64,000 nucleotides of DNA from Microbacterium sp. Leaf151 (GCF_001424225.1 NZ_LMOR01000003.1:189006-253005), one strand, 5' to 3'. Positions 8,094 through 15,893 are shown, numbered from the stretch's first letter. The notes: generated from the sequence alone by a model not told the origin. A program made the numbers and translations.

Positions 8094-9113
8094 TCAGTCG
8101 TCGCTGACCCGCAGCACGATCTTGCCGCGGGTGTGCCCGCGTTCGAGCTCGGAGTGAGCTGCGGCCGCGTCGGCCAGCTCGAACACGCGGTCGATGTAGA
8201 CCCGCACAGCACCCGAATCCAGCAGGCGCGCGATGGTCGCGAGGGCGCTGCCGTCGGGGATCGTCTTGTAGTCGGTGCAGCGGATGCCGCGGGCCGCGGC
8301 CGCCTCCCGGAACCCGGGCCACGCGCCGGTGGGGACCTCGATCAGCAGCCCGCCCGGACGGAGGACGTCGAGCGAGCGGGTGCCGGTGTCGTCGGAGACG
8401 TCGCCGATGAGGTCGATGACGACATCGACATCGTCCAACACGTCTTCGAATCGTGTCGAGGTGTAGTCGACCACCTCCGCCGCGCCGAGCTCGCGGAGCC
8501 AGTCGAGATTCCGCGGCGACCCGGTGGCGATGACGTGCGCGCCGAAGTACGCGGCGAATTGCACAGCGAAGTGACCCACCCCGCCGCCGCCCGCGTGGAT
8601 GAGGATGCGCTGCCCTTGATGGGCGAGCGCCGTCTCGACGACGAGCCCCCACGCGGTGAGGGCAGCGACCGGCACTCCCGCGGCCTCGACGTGCGAGAGG
8701 GAGAGGGGCTTGCGGGCGAGCGAAAGTGTCGGCACGACGACGTACTCGGCATAGGTGCCCGCCGTGCGGGGGACGGCGGCCATGCCGTACACCTCCGTGC
8801 CGACCGGGAACGGGTGCGCGTCGAAGGGGGCGCGCACGACGACACCGCTGACGTCGAGCCCCAGCACCGCGGGCCAGGCGTCGATGGATGCCGACATCCC
8901 GCGTCCCGCGCGCGTTTTGGCGTCGATGGGGTTGATGCCCGCCGCGACCACGCGCACGAGCACCTCGCTCAGCACCGGCTGCGGTACCGCGGTCTCGGCG
9001 ATGTGCAGCACGTCGGCTGCGCCCGGCGCGTCGTAGACCACCGAATGCATCGTCTCGGGCACCGGGGGAGCCGGGTGCAGGGCGGTCTCAGGACGCGTCG
9101 ATCGGAATCTCAT
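8094..9113 (-). CDS. NADP-dependent quinone-oxidoreductase-like protein (MDR superfamily)
   Basis: This 339-residue protein belongs to the medium-chain dehydrogenase/reductase group. A GroES-like N-terminal half contains VLVRVVAAGINPIDAKTRAG, and a Rossmann half contains ILIHAGGGGVGHFAVQFAAYFGAHVIATGS. The zinc-binding cysteine cluster of alcohol dehydrogenases is not evident, so a zinc-free NADPH:quinone reductase-like role is likely; the substrate is unknown. The ATG at 9113 is chosen because GAGAGAG lies 8 bp upstream; an earlier in-frame ATG would add 24 unlikely residues. Confidence 0.87.
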   Translation of the reverse strand: MRFRSTRPETALHPAPPVPETMHSVVYDAPGAADVLHIAETAVPQPVLSEVLVRVVAAGINPIDAKTRAGRGMSASIDAWPAVLGLDVSGVVVRAPFDAHPFPVGTEVYGMAAVPRTAGTYAEYVVVPTLSLARKPLSLSHVEAAGVPVAALTAWGLVVETALAHQGQRILIHAGGGGVGHFAVQFAAYFGAHVIATGSPRNLDWLRELGAAEVVDYTSTRFEDVLDDVDVVIDLIGDVSDDTGTRSLDVLRPGGLLIEVPTGAWPGFREAAAARGIRCTDYKTIPDGSALATIARLLDSGAVRVYIDRVFELADAAAAHSELERGHTRGKIVLRVSDD

Positions 9114-9275
9114 CGGGCGCTCTCTCTCGCGGGGTGTTCGCAGTCGAGGCGGCCCCGCCCCGACGGTCCCAGTCAAGCGCGTCATTGTCTCGATGGTGTT
9201 TCGCCGCCGTCACCGTGTCGCGAAGTCCGCGCCCAGTGGCACCCCGTCTGCCCCGGGGTACGGGATTCGCGCGCC

Positions 9276-9345
9276 GCGAGAAACGCGGTCCGCTCGAAGA
9301 AACGCCTCGTCGCACGGTTTCTCGCCGCGAACCATGTTTCTCGAG
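9276..9345. repeat. Four-arm palindromic intergenic repeat, family C
   Basis: Two direct motif copies, CGAGAAACG (9277-9285) and CGAAGAAACG (9295-9304), are followed by two inverted copies, CGGTTTCTCG (9315-9324) and GTTTCTCG (9336-9343). The outer arms extend further with matching GGTCCG/CGAACC segments. The geometry is the same as in families A and B but the motif differs. The remainder of the interval 9114-9406 shows nothing recognisable. Confidence 0.68.
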
Positions 9346-9406
9346 CGATCACTGCGGCCATCGCGCGCTCGCCCGGGCCGCAACAGCGGCCGACGCCGCT
9401 GAGCCG

Positions 9407-9880
9407 TCAGTCCCGGACCGGTACCTCGCCGACCGCCAGCGCGTGCAGCAGCGTCGAGAGGTGGCGGATGTCGTCGATCGACCAGTCGGCGATCGCATCG
9501 AAGAGTCGGCTCTCGTGCGGGGCTCGAGCGTCGGCGAGCCGGCGATGACCGACCTCGGTGACGGCGATGAGGCGCGAGCGGCCGTCGTTGGGATCGGGGG
9601 TGCGGGTGACGAGCCCGAGTTCTTCGAGCTCGGTGATCGACCGGCTGAGGAAGCCCTTGTCGGCCGCCAGGCGCTCGGCCAGGGCCGAGAGTGTCAGCGG
9701 TCCGAATCGGCTCACGACGGAGAGAGCCTTGAACGTGGCCGGGAGCATTCCTGGGCTCACGCGTTCCGCCGCCTCGGAGACGAAGCGGCGGAACACGGTC
9801 ATGAGCTCCGAGAACGACGATTCCAGGGCCTGCACGGCCACTCGGCGGTCATCGGTCACGTCGCTCATCACGTCAGCCAT
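9407..9880 (-). CDS. MarR-family transcriptional regulator
   Basis: This 157-residue protein has a MarR winged-helix fold: FGPLTLSALAERLAADKGFLSRSITELEELGLVTR is the recognition region and DPNDGRSRLIAVTEVG the wing. The start overlaps the stop region of the upstream MFS efflux gene (ATGGCTGA), so the two are cotranscribed. MarR proteins usually repress a neighbouring efflux pump. Two TTGAC-N4-GTCAA palindromes in the pump promoter are its likely operators. A longer in-frame start inside the MFS gene is less likely. Confidence 0.92.
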   Translation of the reverse strand: MADVMSDVTDDRRVAVQALESSFSELMTVFRRFVSEAAERVSPGMLPATFKALSVVSRFGPLTLSALAERLAADKGFLSRSITELEELGLVTRTPDPNDGRSRLIAVTEVGHRRLADARAPHESRLFDAIADWSIDDIRHLSTLLHALAVGEVPVRD

Positions 9881-11633
9881 CCTCTCCCATCTCGGCCCCG
9901 CGGTGGGTGCGGCGGGAGTCTGCGGCATCCCGGGTCGGCACCGAACCGGTGGCGGCGAGGGCGCCGTCGTCGGCACGGCGTTCGGCTGCGGCATCCAGGG
10001 TCCGCACCGAGCCGGTCGCGGAGAGGGTGGCCATGGCCGCGGGGACGGAGACGGTGGCGAGATCGGCTTCGCTGGCCGCGACGCGCTCGCTCGTGGTCAT
10101 GCGGGTCAGCGGACGGTTCGGCAGGAACAGGATGGCGATGAGGCTGATCACGGCCACGGGCACCGCGATGAGGAACGAGTGCGCGATGGCCTGGGCGTAG
10201 ATGTCCTCGACGATGACACGGACGGTCTCGGGGAGGGCCGAGACCTGCGGGATCGTGCCCGACTGCAGCGACTCGGCCACCGCGGCGCCGTTCGCGCCGA
10301 GTCCCGTGATCGCCGCCTGCAGGTCGGCAGCGCGGTCGGTGAACAAGCTCGTCGCCATGCTGGCGAGCGCGGCACCCATGACGGAGACGCCGATCGTGCC
10401 GCCCAGGCTGCGGAAGAACGTCACTCCCGAACTCGCCGCTCCCATCTGCTCCGGGTTGGCGGTGTTCTGCACGATGAGGACGAGGTTCTGCATCGTCATG
10501 CCGACGCCCGCGCCGAGGAGGGCCATGTAGAGCGAGACGAGGGCGAAGTTCGTGTCGTAGTGGATGGTCGACAGCAGGAACGAGCCCGCGATGAGCAGCG
10601 CGCCACCCGCGATGAGGAACGGCTTCCAGTTGCCGAAGCGCGAGATGAGCGCACCCACCACGATCGAGGACACCAGGAGCCCGCCGATCATGGGGATGGT
10701 CATGACACCCGCCTCGGTCGGCGTGGCTCCGCGGGCCATCTGCATGTACTGGCTGAGGAACACCGAGGTGCCGAACATCGCCAGTCCCGTCGCGATGGAG
10801 GCGATCGTGGCGAGGGTGAAGGTGGCGTCGCGGAACAGCGTGAGGGGCACGAGCGGCTCCGAGGAGCGCAGTTCGACGATGACGAACAGGACGGCGGCGA
10901 GGACGGCTCCGCCGACCATGAGCACCGTTTCAACGCTGGCCCACTCGTAGGAGGTGCCGGCATTGGTCACCCAGATGAGCAGCAGCGAGACCGCGGTCGA
11001 CAGCAGGACGATGCCGACGTAGTCGATCTTCACCTTGCGCGTGGCACGGACCGGCAGGTGCAGCGTGCGCTGCTGGATGAGCAGGGCGGCAACGGCGAAG
11101 GGGAGGGCGACGAAGAAGTTCCAGCGCCAGCCGAAGGCGTCGGTGATGACGCCGCCGAGGAGCGGACCGCCGACGGTCGCGACGGCCATGACCGCACCGA
11201 AGAGGCCCATGTACCGGCCGCGCTCGCGGGGGCTGATGATGTCGGCCATGATCACCTGGCTGAGGGCGGCGAGACCGCCGGCACCCAGACCCTGCACGGC
11301 GCGGAAGGTGATGAGCATCTCGGTGTTCTGCGAGAACCCGGCGGCGGCGGTGGCCAGCACGAAGATGGCGATCGCGACCTGGATGAGCACCTTGCGGTTG
11401 AACAGGTCGGCGAGCTTGCCCCAGATGGGGGTCGAGATCGCTGTGGTGAGGAGGGTCGCGGTGATGACCCAGGTGTAGGCGTTCTGATCGCCCGACAGGT
11501 CGTGCACGATGACCGGCAGCGACGTCGAGACGACCGTCGAGGCGAGCATCGACACGAAGGTGCCGAGCAGCAGCCCGATGAGGGCCGGGAGGACACGCCG
11601 CGGGGCGGCGGTCTCGGGGGAAACGGTTGTCAT
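9873..11633 (-). CDS. MFS multidrug efflux transporter, DHA2 (14-TM) type
   Basis: This 586-residue permease is of the QacA/LfrA/EmrB type. The first helix contains LLLGTFVSMLASTVVSTSLPVI. Motif A is WGKLADLFNRKVLIQ, and the RAVQGLGAGGLAALSQVIMADI segment is typical of drug:H+ antiporters. A hydrophilic tail of about 70 residues rich in A, R and T follows the last helix. The ATG at 11633 is chosen because GTGGAG precedes it at good spacing. It forms an operon with the marR gene downstream and is probably repressed by it. Confidence 0.94.
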   Translation of the reverse strand: MTTVSPETAAPRRVLPALIGLLLGTFVSMLASTVVSTSLPVIVHDLSGDQNAYTWVITATLLTTAISTPIWGKLADLFNRKVLIQVAIAIFVLATAAAGFSQNTEMLITFRAVQGLGAGGLAALSQVIMADIISPRERGRYMGLFGAVMAVATVGGPLLGGVITDAFGWRWNFFVALPFAVAALLIQQRTLHLPVRATRKVKIDYVGIVLLSTAVSLLLIWVTNAGTSYEWASVETVLMVGGAVLAAVLFVIVELRSSEPLVPLTLFRDATFTLATIASIATGLAMFGTSVFLSQYMQMARGATPTEAGVMTIPMIGGLLVSSIVVGALISRFGNWKPFLIAGGALLIAGSFLLSTIHYDTNFALVSLYMALLGAGVGMTMQNLVLIVQNTANPEQMGAASSGVTFFRSLGGTIGVSVMGAALASMATSLFTDRAADLQAAITGLGANGAAVAESLQSGTIPQVSALPETVRVIVEDIYAQAIAHSFLIAVPVAVISLIAILFLPNRPLTRMTTSERVAASEADLATVSVPAAMATLSATGSVRTLDAAAERRADDGALAATGSVPTRDAADSRRTHRGAEMGEDG

Positions 11634-11683
11634 GCGGAACTCCACGTGGGGGACGGATGCCGCGACGACGGTGGCGCGATTGG

Positions 11684-11726
11684 TTGACCGATGTCAACGA
11701 TACGCCGAATGCTTGACTTGCGTCAA
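11684..11726 (-). promoter_or_regulatory. Promoter of the MFS-marR operon with two MarR-type operators
   Basis: Two perfect inverted repeats, TTGACCGATGTCAA (11684-11697) and TTGACTTGCGTCAA (11713-11726), share TTGAC-N4-GTCAA arms and are 29 bp apart centre to centre. On the minus strand they flank and overlap the promoter: -35 TTGACG at 11721-11726, then an 18-bp spacer, then -10 TATCGT at 11697-11702. Binding at either site would block RNA polymerase. Assigning them to the linked MarR protein is an inference from position. Confidence 0.82.
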
Positions 11727-11729
11727 CTA

Positions 11730-12410
11730 TTAATCGAGGAGCGCGAGGGCGCGGTACCTCTCGGTGGGCTCCGGCCGCACGGGCTCGGGGCGCGGCTGAC
11801 GCGCCTGCATCGTGCGGCGGTAGAGCTCGTCGATGAGGGACGTCGCCAGATTCACGAGCTTGCTGATCTCGCGCTCGTCGCGGTCGATCCACTGGCAGCG
11901 GGGTTCGTCGTGCAGGGGCACGAAACCGTCGTGCTGCTCCCATGCCACGAGAGTGCGTTCGGCGCCGAGCACGTGCTGCTGCCACCAGATCTGCCTCATG
12001 TACGTGCGGGGGATCGAGCGCCACGCCTTGTTGGTGGTCTTGATCTCGGCGAGGACCACACGTCCTTCGCCGTCGACGACCACGCCGTCGGGGGTGGCGA
12101 GGTGACGCTTCTCGACGACCGCGTGGTACAGCGCGGAGGAGGGGCGGATGCCGTGCGTCGCTGCGACCCAGGCGGCGATCTCCGGTTCGCGCCGACGACC
12201 GTGGGCGGTGAAGGCGTTGCCCGAGAAGTTCGAGCCCATGAGCTTGGCATCCGCCGCTCGGGAGATCGCGTTCGGGCTGGTCAGGGTCGCCACATCGGTG
12301 GCGGTGATCCCGCGGGACCGCGCGCGGATCCAGGCCACCCGATCGCGGGAGTCGGCGACGATCCGTGCGTCGAGGTCGGCGCTTCGGGAGGCGACGAACT
12401 CGGGGGACAT
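11730..12410 (-). CDS. YqaJ-like exonuclease/recombinase-family protein
   Basis: This 226-residue protein shows the YqaJ (lambda-exonuclease-like) nuclease layout. ITATDVATLTSPNAI starts the fold. TPDGVVVDGEGRVVLAEIKTTNKAW carries the D and ExK metal-binding residues of the PD-(D/E)XK core, and YMRQIWWQQHVLGAERTLVAWEQ follows. Such proteins are usually phage exonucleases, but no phage gene is near and the C-terminus is a proline/arginine-rich tail. TAGGGT lies 7 bp before the ATG, suggesting a leaderless message. The cellular role is unknown. Confidence 0.83.
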   Translation of the reverse strand: MSPEFVASRSADLDARIVADSRDRVAWIRARSRGITATDVATLTSPNAISRAADAKLMGSNFSGNAFTAHGRRREPEIAAWVAATHGIRPSSALYHAVVEKRHLATPDGVVVDGEGRVVLAEIKTTNKAWRSIPRTYMRQIWWQQHVLGAERTLVAWEQHDGFVPLHDEPRCQWIDRDEREISKLVNLATSLIDELYRRTMQARQPRPEPVRPEPTERYRALALLD

Positions 12411-12417
12411 GCGTTCG

Positions 12418-12423
12418 ACCCTA
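12418..12423 (-). promoter_or_regulatory. -10 box of the YqaJ-like gene (leaderless)
   Basis: The minus strand reads TAGGGT, 7 bp before the ATG at 12410. Confidence 0.45.
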
Positions 12424-12500
12424 ACCCCGCTCGCGCGTGGACCGGATGCGAACCTCGGCGCGTCGGCATCCGGGGGCTTGTGGTGCAGGTAAGGGTGACC

Positions 12501-12506
12501 TAAGTT
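12501..12506 (+). promoter_or_regulatory. -10 box of the SIP-domain gene, overlapping a possible DtxR-like half-site
   Basis: TAAGTT lies 7 bp before the ATG at 12514. TGACCTAA immediately before it matches 7 of 8 bases of the TAACCTAA half-site of DtxR/IdeR iron boxes, while the other half is poor. Iron control is only a suggestion. Confidence 0.35.
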
Positions 12507-12513
12507 GAGGGGC

Positions 12514-12915
12514 ATGACTCCGGATGCCGCTTCGCTGCGCCGCCCCGACGGCGGCCGCTGGTGCGATCTCGAGGGAGCGGTGCTGCTCGGCGGCGACGCG
12601 CATAACCTGCCCGAGATGCGCCGCATCGCCGCCGCCCTGTCGCCCGCAGCGCACGTGACGGTGCTGGTGGAGGTGTGCGGATCCGACCAGGTCGGCGTCA
12701 TCGACGCGCGCGAGGGGCGGGTGAGCTGGCTCGATCGATCGCTCGACGGCGGGCTCCGCCCGCGCGGCGAGCGTCTCGCGCAGGCCATCCATGCCTGGTG
12801 CGCCGAGTGGGCCTGCGGCGACGACCCGGTCTGCACGGTCTGGCTGGGCGCACGCACACCGTCGCGGATCGTGCGCATGACCCGGGCGCTGCTGCCGGAG
12901 CCGCGCGTGTCCTGA
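12514..12915 (+). CDS. Stand-alone SIP (siderophore-interacting protein C-terminal) domain protein
   Basis: This 133-residue protein resembles only the C-terminal half of siderophore-interacting ferric reductases. It has GAVLLGGDAHNLPEMRRIAAAL, then VTVLVEVCG and a closing VWLGARTPSRIVRMTRALL, where full-length proteins carry the W..GE..vr.lR segment. The FAD-binding half is absent, so it is either a free-standing domain or the remnant of a longer gene. Start choice is supported by the -10-like TAAGTT 7 bp upstream. A role in ferric-siderophore reduction is inferred and would need a partner. Confidence 0.65.
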   Translation: MTPDAASLRRPDGGRWCDLEGAVLLGGDAHNLPEMRRIAAALSPAAHVTVLVEVCGSDQVGVIDAREGRVSWLDRSLDGGLRPRGERLAQAIHAWCAEWACGDDPVCTVWLGARTPSRIVRMTRALLPEPRVS

Positions 12916-12966
12916 CGCTGCCGTTCGCCGCGGTGGCATGTCGGGGCCGCGGGGTGCCCGTGCGCG

Positions 12967-13048
12967 CTGAGATGACCGGCGTTTCGCGAGATGACCGGCG
13001 ATTGATCGACATGGTGGGTCATCTCGGCGAACGGGTGTGATCTCGGCG
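12967..13048. repeat. Four-arm palindromic intergenic repeat, family A copy 1
   Basis: GAGATGACC occurs at 12969-12977 and 12988-12996, each followed by GGCG. The inverted form occurs at 13017-13025 (GGTCATCTC) and, degenerate, at 13037-13044 (GTGATCTC). The copy at 14186-14266 has the same layout. The two copies bracket the DUF559-type gene at 13142-14149. Confidence 0.8.
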
Positions 13049-13141
13049 CAGGTGTGACCCGACGCGAACCCTCCTGCACAGGGGAGAGGGTAGGGGACGG
13101 GGTCCACGGATTCGGACGGGCGTGAGCGCGCGGGACCGAGG

Positions 13142-14149
13142 ATGCCGCAGCATCGACGGATGGAGCGGGAACAGTGGCAGGCGTGGGGCGTCAGCGAGGG
13201 GCTCTTCACCCGCGAAGACCTGCTCTCCCGTGGCGTGCCCGCGGACGTTCTGGCACTCGCGTCACGGGGTGGACCATGGCTCCGGCTGCAGTCCGGCGCG
13301 TACGTCGCTCGAGAGATGCATCTCGCGCGGCCACCGGCGGAGCGTCACAGAATCGCCGTGGACGCGGCGTCGAGGTGCATGCGCGGCGGGTCGGCGGTGG
13401 TCTCTCACCTCAGTGCGGCGGTCCTTCACGGGTTACCGCAGTACCGATTCGGCGATCGCGCGGTAGAGGTGACGCTCGCAGGTCGCGTCGGGGGATCCAG
13501 CCGCGACGGGCTGCGACGCCACCTCGATGCGCTCCCCGATGACGATGTCGTGTCGATCGAGGGTGTCGCGTGCACCAGCCTCGACCGGACCGTGTTCGAT
13601 GTCGCGCGCACGGCTTCGCTCGAGATGGCGCTGGCGTGCGCTGACGCGGCGCTGCGGCGCGAGGCGGTGTCGGCGCGCCGATTCGATGCTGCGGCTCAGG
13701 AGCGATGGAGGGAGCGCCTGCGTCGACGAGCAGATCAGGCGTCGGGTCGACGCGGCGTCCGTCGCGCGCGATGGGTGATCGAGTTCGCAGACGGTCGCGC
13801 CGAGCTGCCCGGCGAGAGCATCAGCCGGTTGCAGCTGCACCGCATCGGATTCCAGCAGATCGACCTCCAGGTCGCCGTCGCCGGGCCGCGAGGGGCCGAC
13901 TACTTCGTCGACATCGGGTTGCGCGAGGTGCGCACCTTCTGGGAGTTCGACGGCGAGGTCAAATATCGGGATGCCGCAATGCGCGGTGGACGATCCATCG
14001 AGAGGGTCCTGCTCGACGAGAAGCGCCGCGAGGACTGGATTCGGGGTACGACGCAGTGGAGGTTGTGCCGAGGGGGCTTCGAAGACGTGCGGACACCCGA
14101 GGCACTGGCCGCCCGCCTCGCCGCCTTCGGCGTGCGTCCCCCGCACTAA
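13142..14149 (+). CDS. AbiEi-antitoxin-like / DUF559-family protein
   Basis: This 335-residue protein has two recognisable parts. Residues about 15-95 form an AbiEi-type N-terminal domain: LFTREDLLSRGVP, LRLQSGAYVAR, then AVVSHLSAAVLHGLPQ. The C-terminal third has the DUF559/endonuclease-like pattern: GADYFVDIGLREVRTFWEFDGEVKYRD, with spaced D, E and K residues reminiscent of a PD-(D/E)XK core. Nothing like a toxin partner (AbiEii nucleotidyltransferase) lies next to it. Family A palindromic repeats sit 94 bp before and 37 bp after the gene. No strong ribosome site marks the start; ATG 13160 is an alternative. Function unknown. Confidence 0.78.
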   Translation: MPQHRRMEREQWQAWGVSEGLFTREDLLSRGVPADVLALASRGGPWLRLQSGAYVAREMHLARPPAERHRIAVDAASRCMRGGSAVVSHLSAAVLHGLPQYRFGDRAVEVTLAGRVGGSSRDGLRRHLDALPDDDVVSIEGVACTSLDRTVFDVARTASLEMALACADAALRREAVSARRFDAAAQERWRERLRRRADQASGRRGVRRARWVIEFADGRAELPGESISRLQLHRIGFQQIDLQVAVAGPRGADYFVDIGLREVRTFWEFDGEVKYRDAAMRGGRSIERVLLDEKRREDWIRGTTQWRLCRGGFEDVRTPEALAARLAAFGVRPPH

Positions 14150-14185
14150 GCGCACGGCGCGCCCGCCACCGGCCCCGCCGGGTCG

Positions 14186-14266
14186 CCGAGATGACCGCAG
14201 ATGCGCGAGATGACCCGCGATTCGCGCGAACGCCGCGTCATTTCGGCGAACGCGAGTCATCTCGAC
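14186..14266. repeat. Four-arm palindromic intergenic repeat, family A copy 2
   Basis: GAGATGACC occurs at 14188-14196 and 14207-14215. The inverted forms are GCGTCATTTC (14235-14244) and GAGTCATCTC (14254-14263). Motif spacing in the left arm is 19 bp centre to centre, identical to copy 1. Confidence 0.82.
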
Positions 14267-14387
14267 GTCGAGGGTGGCCGGGGCCGACGCCGACGCCGGG
14301 GCCGGGGGCGGGGATGGGGATGAGGGCGGGGCCGCGCCGGGGCGGGACCGCGGCGGGCGGAGGCGCGGCGGGCGGGGTGCGGGCGGA

Positions 14388-14417
14388 TTGGCGAAGGGGG
14401 CGGGCGTCGGGTACAGT
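14388..14417 (+). promoter_or_regulatory. Promoter of rplJ-rplL
   Basis: TTGGCG (14388-14393) and TACAGT (14412-14417) are separated by 18 bp. Transcription would begin near 14424, giving a leader of about 210 nt that contains the L10-leader structure. The 110 bp before it are very GC-rich and otherwise featureless. Confidence 0.75.
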
Positions 14418-14423
14418 GGGTGT

Positions 14424-14570
14424 CAAGCCAAAGACCGTCGGTTATCGGAGTGCTCGCACTCCGGTCGAAGCGTCTGCTGAGAAGCAGAGAACCTACGCAG
14501 GTCACTTGAACTCCTCCCGAAAGGGAATCCGAGCTCCGTGCGCCTGCGCCGGAGCTCTTCTTTTTGCCCA
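14424..14570 (+). ncRNA. Ribosomal L10 leader (autoregulatory mRNA structure)
   Basis: The long untranslated region before rplJ has the make-up of an L10 leader. A GC-paired stem region includes GGAGTGCTCGCACTCC, followed by the unpaired-purine segment GCTGAGAAGCAGAGAACC and then a terminal hairpin. In bacteria the L10-(L12)4 complex binds such a leader and limits expression of its own operon. The class assignment is by position and pattern; a covariance-model search would settle it. Confidence 0.7.
14531..14565 (+). terminator. Intrinsic terminator/attenuator in the L10 leader
   Basis: GAGCTCCG (14531-14538) pairs with CGGAGCTC (14550-14557), with an extra GCG/CGC inner stem, followed by TTC and five T residues. 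It precedes the rplJ start by about 70 bp, so it can attenuate transcription into rplJ-rplL. Confidence 0.8.
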
Positions 14571-14633
14571 GACCCGGTGTCTTCGGCTGGCGCCCCGTCA
14601 TCGCGGAGCGCCTCGTACACACAAGGAGTGGCC

Positions 14634-15149
14634 ATGGCGCAGAAGGATGCATCGGTCGCCGAGCTCACGAAGAACTTCGAGAACTCGACCGCCGTTCTGC
14701 TGACCGAGTACCGCGGTCTGACGGTTGCCCAGCTCAAGCAGCTGCGCAACGACATCCGTCAGGACGCGGATTACGCCGTGGTGAAGAACACGCTGACCAA
14801 GATCGCCGCGTCCAACGCGGGGGTCACGGGACTGGACGACGAGCTCAAGGGCCCGTCTGCCATCGCGTTCGTGCACGGCGACCCCGTCGCCGTCGCGAAG
14901 AGCCTGCGTAACTTCGCCAAGGCTAACCCTCAGCTCGTGGTGAAGGGCGGCTACTTCGATGGCGCCGCTCTGACCGCGGATGAGGTCAACAAGCTCGCCG
15001 ATCTCGAAAGCCGTGAAGTCCTGCTGGCGAAGCTCGCCGGTGCGATGAAGGCGACGATGACCAAGGCGGCATACGTCTTCCAGGCGCTTCCGTCTAAGGC
15101 CGTTCGCACGGTCGACGCGCTGCGCGAGAAGCAGGACACCGCGGCCTGA
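14634..15149 (+). CDS. rplJ: 50S ribosomal protein L10
   Basis: This 171-residue protein is the base of the L7/L12 stalk. Landmarks are a start of [45 protein letters not shown] and the helix-8 region that binds L7/L12 dimers. The ATG is fixed by AAGGAG 7 bp upstream; a longer open frame upstream runs into the attenuator and is not coding. It is followed after 38 bp by rplL. Confidence 0.98.
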   Translation: MAQKDASVAELTKNFENSTAVLLTEYRGLTVAQLKQLRNDIRQDADYAVVKNTLTKIAASNAGVTGLDDELKGPSAIAFVHGDPVAVAKSLRNFAKANPQLVVKGGYFDGAALTADEVNKLADLESREVLLAKLAGAMKATMTKAAYVFQALPSKAVRTVDALREKQDTAA

Positions 15150-15187
15150 CCCGGCCCGGCTGATTAACCCGATCAAGGAGATACAAC

Positions 15188-15574
15188 ATGGCTAAGCTCA
15201 GCACCGAAGAGCTGCTCGACGCGTTCAAGGAGCTCACGCTCATCGAGCTGTCCGAGTTCGTCAAGGCGTTCGAGGAGACCTTCGACGTCACCGCTGCCGC
15301 CCCCGTGGCCGTCGCCGGCCCCGCCGCCGGTGGCGCCGCCCCCGCCGAAGAGGTCGAGGAGAAGGACTCGTTCGACGTCGTCCTCGAGGCCGCCGGTGAC
15401 AAGAAGATCCAGGTCATCAAGGTCGTCCGTGAGCTCACCTCGCTCGGCCTCGGCGAGGCCAAGGCCGTCGTCGATGGCGCTCCCAAGGCCGTGCTCGAGG
15501 GCGCGAACAAGGAGACCGCCGAGAAGGCCAAGGAGGCGCTCGAGGGTGCCGGCGCCACGGTGACCCTGAAGTAA
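15188..15574 (+). CDS. rplL: 50S ribosomal protein L7/L12
   Basis: This 128-residue protein has the three L7/L12 parts. An N-terminal dimerisation helix contains [21 protein letters not shown], an alanine/glycine-rich hinge follows near residues 38-55, and the C-terminal domain ends [10 protein letters not shown]. It forms the flexible stalk that recruits translation factors. AAGGAG lies 7 bp upstream of the start. A near-perfect hairpin terminator follows. Confidence 0.99.
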   Translation: MAKLSTEELLDAFKELTLIELSEFVKAFEETFDVTAAAPVAVAGPAAGGAAPAEEVEEKDSFDVVLEAAGDKKIQVIKVVRELTSLGLGEAKAVVDGAPKAVLEGANKETAEKAKEALEGAGATVTLK

Positions 15575-15608
15575 TAACGCTTCATGCGGTCGCGGTAACG
15601 CGATACAC

Positions 15609-15641
15609 GAAGACCCGGATGCCGCTGGCATCCGGGTCTTC
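15609..15641. terminator. Terminator after rplL, built on GGATGCC/GGCATCC arms
   Basis: A perfect 15-bp stem, GAAGACCCGGATGCC (15609-15623) and its complement (15627-15641), closes on a 3-nt loop. The inner halves of the arms are the recurrent heptamer and its complement. The stem is symmetric, so it can terminate from either side. Confidence 0.88.
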
Positions 15642-15750
15642 GTCGTTGCGGCCGGGGGAGCGACATTCAGGGGCTGCTCGGCACCGGTGCCCTCCGACGC
15701 CGGGGCGTGGCATCCGGGATCTGGACGGTGCGCGCAGCGTGGAACCCGGT

Positions 15751-15778
15751 TTCACCGGTCGAGGGACCGATGTTCACC
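15751..15778 (+). promoter_or_regulatory. Possible PhoP-type direct repeat before the nuclease gene
   Basis: TTCACC occurs at 15751-15756 and 15773-15778, exactly 22 bp (two helical turns) apart. Actinobacterial PhoP boxes are 11-bp direct repeats resembling GTTCACC, so these could be units 1 and 3, but the middle unit does not match. A phosphate link would fit the gene's predicted product. Confidence 0.3.
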
Positions 15779-15893
15779 AGATCGAAACGTTGAAGCCTGG
15801 GAAAACCGTATGCCCATCGTTTACGGTCGTTGAGAACCCCCGTCGATCCCCCCATCCGACGTCGATCGTTCGCGCGTCGGTACCTGGAGACTC

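Noticed and set aside
9558..11687. A 709-codon open frame on the plus strand
   Set aside because: It is antisense to the marR and MFS genes, which have clear family motifs.
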